A stretch of DNA of 64,000 bases, taken from the NCBI RefSeq assembly GCF_002163585.1, contig NZ_CP015579.1:3100001-3164000 (forward strand). Reading direction: 5' to 3'. This stretch comes from Tatumella citrea (GTDB taxonomy: Bacteria; Pseudomonadota; Gammaproteobacteria; Enterobacterales; Enterobacteriaceae). The translations under genes were made by a program, and so were the position numbers. This document shows positions 28,667 through 39,721 of this stretch, one piece after another (the first letter of the stretch is position 1; each line of letters begins with the position of its first letter). Under the pieces are notes generated by a model. It did not search any database and had not been told where the DNA came from. It saw only the letters and a list, made by a program, of their open reading frames with translations.

Positions 28667-29393
28667 TAGCTAAATAACGCTGGTACTGTATCGAAAGTGG
28701 ATAATTCCGCGCTAACTGGTCACCAAAACGTTTCACATCACCGGTGGCCTTTTGTCGCGCGGCGTAAAGAATCTCTAACCATAAACTTTCTGCACTGGCA
28801 GAACGTTGCTGGTGATAAATATCTGCCAAAAAACGCGTATCTGCGTACTTCAGTTGCTCCAGCCGCTGTCGGGCCTCTGTCAGTATTTTGGCTGCAGCAG
28901 TACTGTCAGCCCTGATAGCGGTAATCAACCTTTCAGCCGCCGGGGCAGTTTTTCCTGCATCCAGCAAACAGAATCCTGAGGATAGCAGAGCCTGAGTCCT
29001 GCTGCCGGTTTCTGTTGCCCGCATTGCCCGCGTAAATCGGGTCCGGGCTTTATCATACTGCCTTAAAGCACAGAGAAACGCACCGTAATTATTAAGCACA
29101 TAGCCATTTTCCGGTGCCATTTTCTCTGCCTGAGTGTAACAGACTCTGGCCATATCATCATGCCCCCGGGTCTGATAAAGCCGGGCCAGCCCTAAAACCG
29201 GCCGGTAATCTTCAGGAGCATTCTGCCGGGCACGCTGCAAATGGCGTTCGGCAGCAGCGTAGTCCCTGGCCATAAGAGAGTGCAGCCCCAGTTGTAAACG
29301 CGCTTCTGATGCATGCCGTGGGCGCAAACTACTACAACCACTGACGGCCAGTAACACTACCACCACGTAAATTATACATATCTGTTGCGACAT
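28656..29393 (-). CDS. pilW: Type IV pilus biogenesis/stability lipoprotein PilW (PilF-like)
   Basis: A 245-residue lipoprotein with lipobox VSGC (Cys20) and TPR repeats ([40 protein letters not shown]). In Pseudomonas and Neisseria PilF/PilW helps assemble or localise the PilQ secretin. In E. coli this gene is absent between rodZ and rlmN, while it occurs in many other Enterobacterales. No other type IV pilus gene is in the window. It overlaps rodZ and probably forms an operon with rlmN, 79 bases upstream. Confidence 0.85.
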   Translation of the reverse strand: MSQQICIIYVVVVLLAVSGCSSLRPRHASEARLQLGLHSLMARDYAAAERHLQRARQNAPEDYRPVLGLARLYQTRGHDDMARVCYTQAEKMAPENGYVLNNYGAFLCALRQYDKARTRFTRAMRATETGSRTQALLSSGFCLLDAGKTAPAAERLITAIRADSTAAAKILTEARQRLEQLKYADTRFLADIYHQQRSASAESLWLEILYAARQKATGDVKRFGDQLARNYPLSIQYQRYLANEY

Positions 29394-29472
29394 CCTTTGT
29401 CTCCTGCTCTGTCCGGGGAGCAGGAAGACTCACACAGTATGGAAAAGGAGGGAATGCCCTGATTGCTTAAGC

Positions 29473-30639
29473 TTAGACAGCCTTCACAGAGATTTCTTCA
29501 CCTGCCGCTTTTTTGCGCATGGTACGTTTAGTCCGGTCGATAACATCCCCGGCCAATTGTCCACAGGCAGCATCAATATCATCACCACGGGTTTTACGTA
29601 CGATGGTGGTAAAGCCATAATCCATCAGCACTTTAGAAAAACGGTCAACCCGGCTGTTAGAACTCCGGCCGTAAGGCGCTCCCGGGAAGGGGTTCCATGG
29701 AATCAGGTTAATTTTGCATGGGGTATTTTTCAGGACTTCCGCCAGTTGGTGTGCATGATCCGTACTGTCATTCACATGATCTAACAGAACATATTCAACA
29801 GTCACACGCCCCTGGTTGGCGTTCGATTTTTCCATATAGCGTTTTACCGACTGCAGGAAAGTTTCGATATTGTATTTTTTGTTGATCGGTACGATATCGT
29901 CACGCAGTGCGTCGTTCGGGGCATGCAGAGAAATTGCCAGCGCAACATCTATCATATCTCCCAGCTTATCCAGCGCCGGGACAACACCCGATGTTGAAAG
30001 CGTCACACGACGTTTTGACAGACCAAATCCGAAATCATCCAGCATGATCTCCATCGCCGGAACCACATTGTTCAGGTTCAGCAGTGGTTCACCCATCCCC
30101 ATCATCACCACATTGGTGATAGGACGCTGACCAGTCACTTTGGCAGCACCGATGATTTTGGCGGCACGCCAGACCTGACCGATAATTTCAGAAACCCGCA
30201 GGTTACGGTTAAAGCCCTGTTGCGCAGTGGAACAGAATTTACACTCCAGCGCACAACCCACCTGAGATGAAACACACAGGGTCGCGCGATCATTTTCAGG
30301 GATATACACCGTTTCAACTAACTGATCACCGACACGGATAGCCCACTTGATAGTGCCATCAGAAGAACGCATCTCTTCAGCGACTTCCGGCGCACGAATT
30401 TCGGCCACCTGGCTCAGTTTCTGCCGCAGGACTTTATTAATGTCGGTCATTTGCTCAAAGTCATCACTGCAATAGTGATAAATCCACTTCATGACCTGAT
30501 CGGCACGAAACGGTTTTTCCCCGAGCTGAAGGAAAAATTCACGCATTTGCTGGCGGTTTAAATCCAGCAGATTGATTTTGGCTTTTGGCGACGCGGCGAC
30601 AGGCGTGACGGATACAGGAGTTGCTGCAGGTTCGGACAT
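29473..30639 (-). CDS. rlmN: Dual-specificity rRNA/tRNA adenine C2 methyltransferase RlmN
   Basis: A 388-residue radical SAM enzyme that makes 2-methyladenosine at 23S rRNA A2503 and tRNA A37. The cluster-binding CxxxCxxC is at Cys129, Cys133 and Cys136 ([15 protein letters not shown]); the methyl-carrying Cys is in [12 protein letters not shown] near residue 360. An unusual Ala/Pro/Val-rich N-terminal tail (about 19 residues) precedes the conserved [16 protein letters not shown]. First gene of the group with pilW, rodZ and ispG. Confidence 0.97.
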   Translation of the reverse strand: MSEPAATPVSVTPVAASPKAKINLLDLNRQQMREFFLQLGEKPFRADQVMKWIYHYCSDDFEQMTDINKVLRQKLSQVAEIRAPEVAEEMRSSDGTIKWAIRVGDQLVETVYIPENDRATLCVSSQVGCALECKFCSTAQQGFNRNLRVSEIIGQVWRAAKIIGAAKVTGQRPITNVVMMGMGEPLLNLNNVVPAMEIMLDDFGFGLSKRRVTLSTSGVVPALDKLGDMIDVALAISLHAPNDALRDDIVPINKKYNIETFLQSVKRYMEKSNANQGRVTVEYVLLDHVNDSTDHAHQLAEVLKNTPCKINLIPWNPFPGAPYGRSSNSRVDRFSKVLMDYGFTTIVRKTRGDDIDAACGQLAGDVIDRTKRTMRKKAAGEEISVKAV

Positions 30640-30694
30640 AATAATCTCTGGCCTCGTTGTTACACGTTATGGCACGGTTATAGGTAGACAGTTA

Positions 30695-30730
30695 AAAAGG
30701 AACACCCCTGCAGAACGATCTGCAGGGGTG
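30695..30730 (-). terminator. ndk terminator
   Basis: CACCCCTGCAGA (30703-30714) and TCTGCAGGGGTG (30719-30730) form a perfect 12-bp stem with a 4-base loop; on the minus strand it is followed by TTCCTTTTTAAC. It lies 100 bases after the ndk stop, before rlmN. Confidence 0.85.
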
Positions 30731-30829
30731 CTCATTGTACATTATCTGTTGCGGGATGCCATTCAGGGTCGCCCCGTTTACTGACTATTTTGTCACTGTT
30801 TATTTACAGTGACTGCCCGCAGGGACAGA

Positions 30830-31261
30830 TTAACGGGTACGCGGGCAAACTTCACCTTCAGCGAAGAAGTAAGCAATTTCACGTGCCGCTGATTCCTGAG
30901 AATCAGAACCGTGAGTTGCGTTTTCAGTGAAGCTGTCAGCGTAGTCGGCGCGTAAAGTACCCGCCAGAGCGTTATCAGGGTTAGTTGCACCCATCAGGTC
31001 ACGGTGACGCTGAACGGCATTTTCGCCTTCCAGAACAGAAACAACAACCGGACCTGAAGTCATGAATTCTACCAGACCATCAAAGAAAGGACGGCCTTTG
31101 TGTTCTGCATAGAAACCTTCAGCCTGTTCTTTGGTCAGGTGCAGCATTTTTGCAGCAACAATTTTGAAGCCAGCGCTTTCAAAACGGTTATAGATAGCAC
31201 CAATCACGTTTTTAGCAACTGCGTTTGGCTTGATAATAGAAAACGTACGTTCGATTGTCAT
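30830..31261 (-). CDS. ndk: Nucleoside diphosphate kinase
   Basis: A 143-residue enzyme that transfers the gamma-phosphate from ATP to other NDPs through a phospho-histidine. The active-site His is in [13 protein letters not shown] (about residue 117); [13 protein letters not shown] marks the N-terminus. The start at 31261 (MTIERTF) has GAGG upstream and equals the E. coli start; 8 extra upstream codons are open but not part of the family. Alone on its strand, divergent from sseA. Confidence 0.98.
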   Translation of the reverse strand: MTIERTFSIIKPNAVAKNVIGAIYNRFESAGFKIVAAKMLHLTKEQAEGFYAEHKGRPFFDGLVEFMTSGPVVVSVLEGENAVQRHRDLMGATNPDNALAGTLRADYADSFTENATHGSDSQESAAREIAYFFAEGEVCPRTR

Positions 31262-31605
31262 TTTGACCTCAGTCTGAACTTCCACAATAAATCACCCGAA
31301 CGGTTAAAGCCGACTGAAAACAGTGTACGAAATAACCATTCCGGCGAAGAAACGGCGCAAATTATAGGGGTCTGCGCCGCCATTGCCTACGGTAAATCGC
31401 ATTTTTTTTGAAAAAATCCTGAGACGGGCCGCAGAATCGCAAAATGGTGAGCAATTCATGACCATTTTCGCTTTTACCGTTAACCGGAGTCTGTCTCTGA
31501 AGCTGACGTGCTGAACACAGCAATGCCACCTTTTTTCACCGTGAGATCTTGAGCTGGCTGGTAAAATCACCGACACTCAAAAAAAGCAATTGCACAGGAG
31601 AGGCT

Positions 31606-32448
31606 ATGAATCCGGCACTTTTTGTCACTACCGACTGGCTGTCCGGGCATCAGAACGATGAACAGCTACAAATTCTCGATGCCAGAATGCTACCTCCGGG
31701 TCAGGAACTGACCCGCAATATCACCAATGAATATCTGGCCGGGCATCTGCCTGGTGCGCCCTTCTTTGATATTGAAGCGTTGTCAGACCATAGCAGTCCC
31801 TTCCCACATATGTTGCCACGGCCTGAGGCTTTTGCAGTCGCTATGCGCGAACTGGGGGTCGACAGTGATAAGCATCTGATAGTTTACGATGAAGGTAATC
31901 TGTTCTCTGCTCCACGGGCCTGGTGGATGTTACGTCATTTCGGTGTGGCACAAGTCTCTATTCTGGCTGGCGGATTGCAGGCCTGGAAAGCGGCAGGATT
32001 ACCAACAGAAACGGGGAATCCGTCACTGGAGGATGGGAATTTCGACGCCCATCCTCAGCCGGGGCAGGTTAAACGGTTAAATGATGTCCTGCTGACCAGT
32101 CATGAAGGGGGAGCTCAGATTATTGATGCCCGTTCTGCGGCCCGTTTTAATGCCGAAGTAGATGAGCCCCGCCCTGGCCTGAAGCGTGGTCATATTCCAG
32201 GTAGCCTGAATGTGCCGTGGAATACGCTGGTTACCGATGGCCGGTTACTTGAGGATGAGCAGTTACGTGAGGTATTCCGTGCCGCCGGAGTGGACGTCAG
32301 CCAACCGGTAATCGCCAGTTGTGGTTCCGGAGTTACCGCCGTGGTCGTGTTAGCAGCACTGGCTCAGTTGGGAAATAACGATGCCACGCTATATGACGGT
32401 TCCTGGGGAGAATGGGGAAGCCGCGACGATTTGCCGGGCGTGCTATAA
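31606..32448 (+). CDS. sseA: 3-mercaptopyruvate sulfurtransferase
   Basis: A 280-residue protein with two rhodanese domains. The catalytic loop CGSGVTAVVVLAAL in the C-terminal domain has the mercaptopyruvate-type loop CGSGVT. It transfers sulfur from 3-mercaptopyruvate to thiols or cyanide. Conserved stretches include FFDIEALSDH and DEGNLFSAPRAWWMLRHFG. The start at 31606 is preceded by AGGAGAGG. Convergent with sseB. Confidence 0.95.
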   Translation: MNPALFVTTDWLSGHQNDEQLQILDARMLPPGQELTRNITNEYLAGHLPGAPFFDIEALSDHSSPFPHMLPRPEAFAVAMRELGVDSDKHLIVYDEGNLFSAPRAWWMLRHFGVAQVSILAGGLQAWKAAGLPTETGNPSLEDGNFDAHPQPGQVKRLNDVLLTSHEGGAQIIDARSAARFNAEVDEPRPGLKRGHIPGSLNVPWNTLVTDGRLLEDEQLREVFRAAGVDVSQPVIASCGSGVTAVVVLAALAQLGNNDATLYDGSWGEWGSRDDLPGVL

Positions 32449-32452
32449 CATC

Positions 32453-32484
32453 AATGTTCCGGGGGAGTATCCCCCGGAGACATT
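32453..32484. terminator. Hairpin between convergent sseA and sseB
   Basis: TCCGGGGG and CCCCCGGA form a perfect 8-bp stem (extended by AATGT/ACATT with one bulge). No long T-run is present; it overlaps the sseB stop and probably serves both genes. Confidence 0.5.
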
Positions 32485-33256
32485 ACAGAATACGCTGTCC
32501 GCCTTTCAAATCCAGCCCGCGCAGAAAACTGCCGTGCGGACGCTGGTAAAAGGGTTCAATATGGGCGGTGAAGAAGTGACTGACACCCGACGCCTGCTCA
32601 TTCACTTCACAAAAATCAATTAGTGCATCATCCGGCAAAGTATCTATCGCAACATGCCCGGCCGCCTGAATAATCTCCTGCAGATCAGCACTCGCTTCAA
32701 TACCAATCAACAGATTACCTTCCTGCTCAGCACTTTCACGACACCAGGCAAGAAATGCTCTGCGTACCGGTTTGTATTTGCCAAACAACTGCTTTAACGA
32801 CGAAACCAGCTGAGCCGGAGGCTGTTCTACTGCCGACAGCAACAAGGTTTGCCCGTGGTCCGGAACACTGAACTCGCTGAGTGCATTCCCTGCCCCACTG
32901 AGCAGAGCGCGAATTTCAGCCGCAGTAAACTCTTTACCACTGCTGAGCTTTGGATTCAGGAACAGTGTTTCGCCGCTGGTCATTTCAAACAATGCCCTGG
33001 CGCTCAGTTTCAGTCGCGGCTTGTTTTCACCTGCAGCTTCGATAAACGCTGCTTCCGAAGTAAAGAACGGGATAACTGACTGCCCGTCATCTTTTTCCCA
33101 GTGTTCCAGCGAGTAACTGGCACTGTTTTCTGTCTCACCGGCAGACTGACTGCCGGCAGTCCAGACTTCAGATTCCAACAGTCGCTGAAAAAACTCAGGA
33201 CGGTGAGCCGGCTCAGTAGCCGCTTTACTCAGTAGATCTTCAAGTGATGTCTGCAT
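32483..33256 (-). CDS. sseB: SseB family protein (enhanced serine sensitivity)
   Basis: A 257-residue protein with the SseB N-terminal domain (about 1-125: VIPFFTSEAAFIEAAGENKP, ARALFEMTSGETLFLNP) and C-terminal domain (about 135-250). In E. coli overexpression increases serine sensitivity; the molecular role is unknown. It lies downstream of pepB with 62 bases between, on the same strand as in E. coli, and is distinct from the Salmonella type III secretion protein of the same name. Confidence 0.93.
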   Translation of the reverse strand: MQTSLEDLLSKAATEPAHRPEFFQRLLESEVWTAGSQSAGETENSASYSLEHWEKDDGQSVIPFFTSEAAFIEAAGENKPRLKLSARALFEMTSGETLFLNPKLSSGKEFTAAEIRALLSGAGNALSEFSVPDHGQTLLLSAVEQPPAQLVSSLKQLFGKYKPVRRAFLAWCRESAEQEGNLLIGIEASADLQEIIQAAGHVAIDTLPDDALIDFCEVNEQASGVSHFFTAHIEPFYQRPHGSFLRGLDLKGGQRIL

Positions 33257-33318
33257 TTGTGACCTGCCCGAAAAACAAGGGCAGACCAGGGTCTGCCCAA
33301 AAATAACTGCCTGCTAAA

Positions 33319-34605
33319 TTATTTGAGTAACAAATTAGCCAGAGTACGCACACCCAGCCCTGTCGCACCGGCTGACCACTGGTCAACGGCACTTTTACGG
33401 TAAGTGGCAGAACAGTCAATATGCAGCCAGCCTTGCTGGTAATCTTCGACAAACCAGGAGAGGAAAGCCGCCGCACTGCTTGCTCCGGCAGAATGTGCCG
33501 CGCTGGCAATGTTGTTCAGATCAGCAAAGTTTGATGGCAGATGCTGACGGTGGAATTCAGCCAGCGGTAAACGCCAGAACTGTTCACCTTCGGCTTCTGC
33601 GCTGCTCATCAGTTTAGCGGCCAGTTGGTCATCAAAGCTAAACAACGCATGATAATCATTACCCAGTGCAGTTTTAGCAGCACCGGTGAGCGTTGCAGCG
33701 TCAATCAACAAACGTGGTTTTTGTGCACTGGCGTCAATCAGCCCATCAGCAAGCACCAGCCGACCTTCAGCATCGGTATTCATGACTTCTACTGATTTAC
33801 CGTTACGATAACGAATAATATCACCCAGTCGTAACGCACCACCACTGACCATATTATCGGCACAGCAGAGGATTAGCTTCACGCGTTTATTCAAACCACG
33901 ACTAATTGCCAAAGCCAGTGCCCCGGTCAGAGTGGCAGCACCACCCATATCCGATTTCATCGAATCCATAAAGTTACTGCCTTTCAGGCTGTAACCGCCG
34001 GTATCGAAAGTAATCCCTTTCCCCACCAGGCTGATATCTACCGGTTCGGCTTCATCACCTGCCGGGTTGAAATCAAGTGTCAGCAATACCGGAGGTCGGG
34101 TAGAACCACGGCCGACAATATGTAATCCGTTGTAGCCTTGCTCCCGCAGATCTTCGCCCTTGGTGATGCGATACTTCACTGCATCACCACCCAGCCCGGT
34201 CAACAGATCAATAGCAGCACCAGCCAGTTCTTCCGGCCCCAGCTCTTCTGCAGGCAAGTTAATAACATCACGAACCCAGTCAACGATTTTTAGCCGGTTC
34301 TGGAATTCCTGTTTATCACTGTCACTCAACGCCGGCCACTGAACTTCACGATGGCCTTTAGGCGAACGGAAACCCTGCCAGAATGCCCAGCAGCGTTCGA
34401 GATCCCAGTGTTCTCCGGTCAGTTCAACCGAACGGATCCCCTGACCATCAATTCTGTGTGCAGCACGCTGGATAACCTGTAACTCATTCCCTGAAGAAAG
34501 GTGAATAGTCATCCCCTGATCAGCGCTGGAAATAATGGCTTTTTCTCCCCAACGGGCATCTGCGGCCTGCTGGCTGAGTCTGATCTGCATAATTTGTGTG
34601 GTCAT
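33319..34605 (-). CDS. pepB: Aminopeptidase B (peptidase M17)
   Basis: A 428-residue leucyl-aminopeptidase-type enzyme (427 in E. coli). The metal-binding signature [12 protein letters not shown] is present (about residues 271-282), with the other active-site parts [16 protein letters not shown] and [15 protein letters not shown]. It removes N-terminal residues from peptides, including Cys-Gly, in the cytoplasm and uses two divalent metals. It lies downstream of iscX, as the last gene but one of the isc-linked group. Confidence 0.96.
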   Translation of the reverse strand: MTTQIMQIRLSQQAADARWGEKAIISSADQGMTIHLSSGNELQVIQRAAHRIDGQGIRSVELTGEHWDLERCWAFWQGFRSPKGHREVQWPALSDSDKQEFQNRLKIVDWVRDVINLPAEELGPEELAGAAIDLLTGLGGDAVKYRITKGEDLREQGYNGLHIVGRGSTRPPVLLTLDFNPAGDEAEPVDISLVGKGITFDTGGYSLKGSNFMDSMKSDMGGAATLTGALALAISRGLNKRVKLILCCADNMVSGGALRLGDIIRYRNGKSVEVMNTDAEGRLVLADGLIDASAQKPRLLIDAATLTGAAKTALGNDYHALFSFDDQLAAKLMSSAEAEGEQFWRLPLAEFHRQHLPSNFADLNNIASAAHSAGASSAAAFLSWFVEDYQQGWLHIDCSATYRKSAVDQWSAGATGLGVRTLANLLLK

Positions 34606-34623
34606 GAAATCACTCCTTAATCG

Positions 34624-34824
34624 TTATTCGTACTCATCCATCCAGACTAACAGAATTGCTTCGAGGATTTTTTCATTAGAAGCTTCAGGATTATCATCAA
34701 AACCTTCCAGTTCACAAACCCATTGGTGTAAGTCGGTAAACCGGACTGTTTTCGGGTCAGTATCCGGATAGAGATCGTAAAGTGCTTCGCCGATGGTACG
34801 GCTGTCGGTCCATTTAATTGACAT
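34624..34824 (-). CDS. iscX: Fe-S assembly protein IscX (YfhJ)
   Basis: A 66-residue acidic protein with the family sequence [20 protein letters not shown] and ending in VWMDEYE. IscX binds IscS and iron and modulates cluster assembly. Last gene of the isc operon proper, downstream of fdx by 56 bases and followed at 18 bases by pepB. Confidence 0.97.
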   Translation of the reverse strand: MSIKWTDSRTIGEALYDLYPDTDPKTVRFTDLHQWVCELEGFDDNPEASNEKILEAILLVWMDEYE

Positions 34825-34880
34825 TTTGCTTCCTCAGACACAAAAAAGGCCGGAAATCTCCGGCCCAAAGGGAATATAAA

Positions 34881-35216
34881 TTAATGTTCGCGTGCGTGGT
34901 TCAGGGTATAACGCGGGAATTCCACGACTAAATCTTCATCGGCAACGCGCGCCTGGCAACTCAGACGACTGTCTGGTTCAAGCCCCCAGGCTTTATCCAG
35001 CATATCATCTTCATCATCGGTGCTTTCAGCCAGCGAGTCGAATCCTTCACGAACTACGCAGTGACAGGTGGTACAGGCACATGATTTTTCACAGGCATGT
35101 TCAACTTCGATCCCGTTGCGTAATGCAACATCCAGGATAGTTTCACCAGGTGCAGCATCATAGACCCCGCCTTCAGGCAGCAGATCTTTATGGGGTAAAA
35201 TTACAATTTTAGGCAT
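34881..35216 (-). CDS. fdx: [2Fe-2S] ferredoxin
   Basis: A 111-residue adrenodoxin-type ferredoxin. Cluster ligands are the Cys of CEKSCACTTC (about 42, 48 and 51) and the Cys of SRLSCQARVADEDL (about 87). It supplies electrons for Fe-S cluster assembly. It follows hscA with 2 bases between, so they are translationally coupled. Confidence 0.98.
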   Translation of the reverse strand: MPKIVILPHKDLLPEGGVYDAAPGETILDVALRNGIEVEHACEKSCACTTCHCVVREGFDSLAESTDDEDDMLDKAWGLEPDSRLSCQARVADEDLVVEFPRYTLNHAREH

Positions 35217-35218
35217 TC

Positions 35219-37069
35219 TTAAACCTCATCCACAGAGTGTCCGGTCAGTGCCCGACGAATTGAGTTATCCATCCGGCGTGCGGCAAACTCCTGAGTCACT
35301 TGATCCAATAATTTAATTCCGGCAGCTATCTGTGCCTCGTCATTACCTTCCACAGCATCCCGCAGACTGTCCTGTGCATCGCGGATTTGCTGCAGTTCTT
35401 CTGCAGAAAGTAACGCACTGTCTTCTTTGAGTGCACCGTCGAGGCTTTCCAGCACTCGCAGGCCATCCACTTTTTGTTCTGCCAGTTTCCGGGCTGCCAC
35501 ATCATCACGTGCGTATGTCATTGAGTCAGTGATCATTGTCGCTATCTCATTTTCAGTCAGACCGTAAGACGGTTTTACCTGAATAGACGCTTCAACACCG
35601 GTAGACTTTTCCATCGCGGTGACGCTCAGCAGACCATCAGCATCTACCTGGAAAGTGACACGGATGTGTGCACCACCTGCTGGCAGCGGTGGCAGACCGC
35701 GCAGAGCAAACCGTGCCAGCGAACGGCAATCACTGACCAGTTCGCGTTCACCCTGAACCACATGAATACTCATTGCTGTCTGAGCATCTTTAAAAGTGGT
35801 AAATTCCTGAGCGCGCGCCACAGGAATTGTGGTATTGCGCGGAATCACTTTTTCAGTCAATCCGCCCATGGTCTCTAGTCCCAGTGACAATGGAATGACA
35901 TCCAGCAGCAACATATCACTGTCAGGCTTATTACCTACCAGGATATCAGCCTGAATTGCAGCCCCTAATGCTACCACTTTATCGGGGTCAATAGAGGTCA
36001 GCGGTTGACGGGCAAAGAACTCACCCACGCTCTCACGAACGGCCGGAGTTCTTGTCGAGCCACCGACCATAACAACTTCGTTGACTTCATCAACGCTGAC
36101 ACCAGCATCTTTCAGGGTGCGGCGGCAGGCGATTAGCGTCCGTTTGACCAGTGGAGCAATCAGCGCAGTAAACTGTTCACGGCTGATGGTTCCCTGCCAG
36201 TCTCCCACTGCAACAGACGTACTCTCGTTATCGCTAAGGGCAATTTTTGTGGCGGTAGCAATATCCAGGATCTGTCGCTGTAATTTGCGATCACTCAGAT
36301 CACTAATACCAGCTTCACGGCAGATCCATTCGGCTAACAGCTGATCGAAGTCATCACCACCGAGCGCAGAATCTCCGCCGGTAGCCAGAACTTCAAACAC
36401 TCCACGGCTGAGACGCAATATAGAGATGTCAAAGGTTCCGCCGCCTAAATCATAAACCGCGATCACGCCTTCCTGCCCGGAATCAAGCCCGTAAGCAACA
36501 GCGGCAGCCGTCGGTTCGTTCAGCAGTCGTAGCACATTAAGACCGGCTAAACGTGCGGCATCTTTGGTTCCCTGACGCTGAGCGTCATCAAAATAGGCCG
36601 GTACCGTAATGACCACCCCGTCCAGTTCGCCGCCTAAAGATTCCCGGGCCCTGACCGCCAGTTCTGTCAGAATATCTCCTGACACCTGAATCGGGTTGAT
36701 CAGACCTGAGGGGGTTTCCATCATCGGCAGGCCATTTTCACTGGCCCTGAACTGGTAAGGAAGGTGCGGATAGCGCTGCTGAATATCAGCCAGCGAACGG
36801 CCTATCAGGCGCTTCACCGAGCTAAAGGTATGTTGCGGATCAGTGGCTGCCTGCGCACGGGCATCCCAGCCGATAATCAACTGTCCCGGCCGGTAGTTCA
36901 CCACTGAAGGTAACAAATGACGCCCCAGCTCATCCGGCAGCGTTTCTGCCTGTCCGCTACGAACTGTCGCCACTAAAGAATGGGTCGTACCAAGATCAAT
37001 ACCTGCAGCCAGCTTACGCTGATGAGGTGCAGCACTTAACCCTGGTTCACTGATTTGTAATAACGCCAT
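35219..37069 (-). CDS. hscA: Hsp70-type chaperone HscA
   Basis: A 616-residue specialised Hsp70, the same length as in E. coli. ATPase-domain motifs are [28 protein letters not shown] and [15 protein letters not shown]; the substrate-binding domain follows after about residue 385. It takes clusters off IscU, binding its LPPVK motif with the co-chaperone HscB. Downstream of hscB by 14 bases. Confidence 0.98.
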   Translation of the reverse strand: MALLQISEPGLSAAPHQRKLAAGIDLGTTHSLVATVRSGQAETLPDELGRHLLPSVVNYRPGQLIIGWDARAQAATDPQHTFSSVKRLIGRSLADIQQRYPHLPYQFRASENGLPMMETPSGLINPIQVSGDILTELAVRARESLGGELDGVVITVPAYFDDAQRQGTKDAARLAGLNVLRLLNEPTAAAVAYGLDSGQEGVIAVYDLGGGTFDISILRLSRGVFEVLATGGDSALGGDDFDQLLAEWICREAGISDLSDRKLQRQILDIATATKIALSDNESTSVAVGDWQGTISREQFTALIAPLVKRTLIACRRTLKDAGVSVDEVNEVVMVGGSTRTPAVRESVGEFFARQPLTSIDPDKVVALGAAIQADILVGNKPDSDMLLLDVIPLSLGLETMGGLTEKVIPRNTTIPVARAQEFTTFKDAQTAMSIHVVQGERELVSDCRSLARFALRGLPPLPAGGAHIRVTFQVDADGLLSVTAMEKSTGVEASIQVKPSYGLTENEIATMITDSMTYARDDVAARKLAEQKVDGLRVLESLDGALKEDSALLSAEELQQIRDAQDSLRDAVEGNDEAQIAAGIKLLDQVTQEFAARRMDNSIRRALTGHSVDEV

Positions 37070-37083
37070 AACGAGCTTCCCGT

Positions 37084-37599
37084 TTAAAAATCCAGCAATT
37101 TCTCTTCCAGCTTCTCTGCTTCGACGCGCAATCTGAAGAGAAATCGTAGCTTACGCACGGTATCCGCCGCTTCCGGCCATTGCTGCTGAGCAAATAACTG
37201 GCGCATTTGCTGACTGCGCTGCTGTTCCATATCATTCAGGCGGCTGAAATACGATGCCAGTGCATCACTGTTTTTCTGCTGTTCGATACCTTCCAGCTCT
37301 TCACGCAACTCCAGTTGCTCCATCAGAAAAGCCGTATCACGGACAGTGTGCTGTTCGTTATTAATATCGAACCCATGCAGAGACAACAGATATTCTGCCC
37401 GGGAGAGTGGCTGGCGCAGGGCCTGATAGCCCTGATTGATCGAGGCCGCATGCTGTAATGCTTTCAGCCGTTCTGCTTCCGGAGAGGTCGCAAACTTGTC
37501 AGGATGATACTGACGTTGCAGTGTCTGGAAATTGTCAGCCAGTACTGCGGTATCAATATCAAAGGATTCTGGCAAATCAAACAGGGTAAAATAATTCAT
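37084..37599 (-). CDS. hscB: J-type co-chaperone HscB
   Basis: A 171-residue protein with an N-terminal J-domain ([13 protein letters not shown], the HPD in RQYHPDKFA) and a C-terminal three-helix domain that binds IscU. It stimulates the HscA ATPase. It is separated from iscA by 78 bases containing a strong terminator-like hairpin, the only such break in the operon. Confidence 0.97.
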   Translation of the reverse strand: MNYFTLFDLPESFDIDTAVLADNFQTLQRQYHPDKFATSPEAERLKALQHAASINQGYQALRQPLSRAEYLLSLHGFDINNEQHTVRDTAFLMEQLELREELEGIEQQKNSDALASYFSRLNDMEQQRSQQMRQLFAQQQWPEAADTVRKLRFLFRLRVEAEKLEEKLLDF

Positions 37600-37616
37600 A
37601 ACCGGCCCGAATCTGA

Positions 37617-37652
37617 GAAAAAAATAAAAAAAACGCCCCAGCAGGCTGGGGC
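37617..37652 (-). terminator. Terminator-like hairpin between iscA and hscB
   Basis: GCCCCAGC (37635-37642) and GCTGGGGC (37645-37652) give a GC-rich stem; on the minus strand eight T residues and then ATTTTTTT follow. This has all the marks of an intrinsic terminator inside the isc operon, so iscRSUA would be made in excess over hscBA-fdx-iscX. Confidence 0.8.
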
Positions 37653-37677
37653 AGATGTTCAGTGTATGACACAGAAA

Positions 37678-38001
37678 TTATACGTTGAAACTCTCGCCGC
37701 AACCGCACTCATCTTTCACGTTCGGATTGTTGAATTTAAAGCCTTCATTCAGGCCCTCCTTCACAAAATCCAGTTCTGTGCCATCCAGATAAACGAGGCT
37801 TTTGCCATCGACAACGACTCTGACGCCCTTCTGCTCAAACACAGTGTCTTCAGGCTGTGGTTCGTCTACAAACTCGAGCACATAGGCCATACCAGAGCAG
37901 CCTGATGTTCTTACGCCTAAACGTAACCCATAACCTGAGCCACGGTTTGCCAGAAAACTACTGACACGCGCAGCAGCGGAATCGCTCAGGGAAATCGACA
38001 T
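37678..38001 (-). CDS. iscA: A-type Fe-S carrier protein IscA
   Basis: A 107-residue carrier protein with the three conserved Cys: in TSGCSGM (about 35) and DECGCGESF (about 99 and 101). It passes iron or clusters to target apoproteins. Thirteen bases downstream of iscU. Confidence 0.98.
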   Translation of the reverse strand: MSISLSDSAAARVSSFLANRGSGYGLRLGVRTSGCSGMAYVLEFVDEPQPEDTVFEQKGVRVVVDGKSLVYLDGTELDFVKEGLNEGFKFNNPNVKDECGCGESFNV

Positions 38002-38014
38002 CTCTCACCCTCGC

Positions 38015-38401
38015 TTACTTATCAGTTTTTTTGCTCTTATAGTCAGCAATCGCTGCTTTAATCGCATCTTCAGCCAGAATAGAACAGTGGATTTTTACCG
38101 GTGGTAATTCCAGTTCTTCAGCAATTTGCATGTTAGAAATGCTCTGAGCTTCATCCAGAGACTTACCTTTCACCCATTCGGTGATCAGTGAGCTGGAAGC
38201 GATAGCTGAACCACAACCGTAAGTTTTGAAACGTGCATCTTCGATGATGCCGTTATCACTTACTTTGATCTGCAGTTTCATAACGTCACCACAGGCAGGT
38301 GCACCTACCATGCCGCTACCGATAGTCGGGTCAGCATTGTCAAAAGAACCCACGTTGCGGGGATTTTCGTAGTGATCAATTACTTTTTCGCTGTAAGCCA
38401 T
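38015..38401 (-). CDS. iscU: Fe-S cluster scaffold IscU
   Basis: A 128-residue scaffold with cluster ligands Cys37 (GAPACGDVM), Cys63 (KTYGCGSAI) and Cys106 (VKIHCSILAED), plus the HscA recognition motif LPPVK just before the last Cys. It accepts sulfur from IscS. Twenty-one bases downstream of iscS. Confidence 0.99.
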   Translation of the reverse strand: MAYSEKVIDHYENPRNVGSFDNADPTIGSGMVGAPACGDVMKLQIKVSDNGIIEDARFKTYGCGSAIASSSLITEWVKGKSLDEAQSISNMQIAEELELPPVKIHCSILAEDAIKAAIADYKSKKTDK

Positions 38402-38422
38402 TTTAAATTCTCCTGAAGACTG

Positions 38423-39637
38423 TTAGTGATGCGCCCATTCGATGCTGTTCAAATCGATACCTGCTTTAAACATTTCCCACAACGGAGAAAGGTCACGCAG
38501 CCGGCCGATAGAATTGCGCACCAGATTGATGGCATAGTCGATTTCTTCTTCAGTAGTAAAACGTCCTAAAGAGAAACGAATTGAGCTGTGGGCCAGTTCA
38601 TCGTTCATACCCAGAGCGCGCAGTACATAAGACGGCTCCAGACTCGCAGACGTACAGGCTGAACCAGAAGATACGGCCAGATCTTTCAGGGCCATAATCA
38701 GCGACTCACCTTCAACGTAGTTAAAGCTGATGTTGACAATATTCGGTGCGCCATTTTCGAGATCACCATTCAGGTAAACCTCTTCCATGTCTTTCACACC
38801 ATTCCACAGACGGTCACGCAGACGACGCAGACGAGCCATCTCGGTATCCATCTCTTCTTTCGCGATACGGTAAGCTTCACCCATACCGACAATCTGATGA
38901 ACTGCCAGGGTGCCTGAACGCATGCCGCGCTCATGACCGCCACCGTGAATCTGCGCTTCCAGACGAACACGCGGTTTACGGCGAACATACAATGCACCGA
39001 TACCTTTAGGTCCGTAGATTTTATGCGCAGAGAAAGACATTAAATCAACTTTCAGTTTACTCAGATCGATAGGCAGTTTACCTACGCTCTGGGTAGCATC
39101 AACGTGGAAGATAATTCCGCGTTCACGACAAATTTCACCAATGGCGGCAATATCCTGAACCACACCAATCTCATTATTAACATGCATAATGGAAATCAGA
39201 ATGGTGTCTTCACGAATAGCATCCCGCAGGACAGCCAGATCAATAATACCGTTGGTCTGAGGTGTCAGATAAGTGACGTCAAATCCTTCTCTTTCCAGCT
39301 GACGGCAGGTATCCAGCACCGCTTTATGTTCGGTTTTACAGGTAATGATGTGCTTACCTTTTTTCTGATAGAACTGAGCCGCACCTTTAATTGCCAGGTT
39401 ATCAGCTTCGGTCGCACCAGAGGTGAACACGATCTCGCGGGGATCAGCCCCGACCAGGTCTGCAATCTGATTACGTGCAATATCTACCGCTTCCTCTGAC
39501 TGCCAGCCGAAACGGTGTGAACGGGAAGCGGGGTTACCAAACACCCCGTCCAGAGTCAGATACTGCATCATCTTCTCTGCAACACGCGGATCAGCCGGCG
39601 TGGTTGCAGAGTAATCCAGATAAATTGGTAATTTCAT
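38423..39637 (-). CDS. iscS: Cysteine desulfurase IscS
   Basis: A 404-residue PLP enzyme that releases sulfur from cysteine for clusters, thiamine and tRNA thiolation. PLP-Lys206 is in [14 protein letters not shown], the mobile persulfide Cys328 in [14 protein letters not shown]. Length equals E. coli IscS. It lies 84 bases after iscR. Confidence 0.99.
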   Translation of the reverse strand: MKLPIYLDYSATTPADPRVAEKMMQYLTLDGVFGNPASRSHRFGWQSEEAVDIARNQIADLVGADPREIVFTSGATEADNLAIKGAAQFYQKKGKHIITCKTEHKAVLDTCRQLEREGFDVTYLTPQTNGIIDLAVLRDAIREDTILISIMHVNNEIGVVQDIAAIGEICRERGIIFHVDATQSVGKLPIDLSKLKVDLMSFSAHKIYGPKGIGALYVRRKPRVRLEAQIHGGGHERGMRSGTLAVHQIVGMGEAYRIAKEEMDTEMARLRRLRDRLWNGVKDMEEVYLNGDLENGAPNIVNISFNYVEGESLIMALKDLAVSSGSACTSASLEPSYVLRALGMNDELAHSSIRFSLGRFTTEEEIDYAINLVRNSIGRLRDLSPLWEMFKAGIDLNSIEWAHH

Positions 39638-39721
39638 TGCTCTTAAACTCCGTACATCACTTCAATGCTAATAATTTATATTATGGCGAAGATATTACGC
39701 AGGCAAATAACGCCATAGTCT

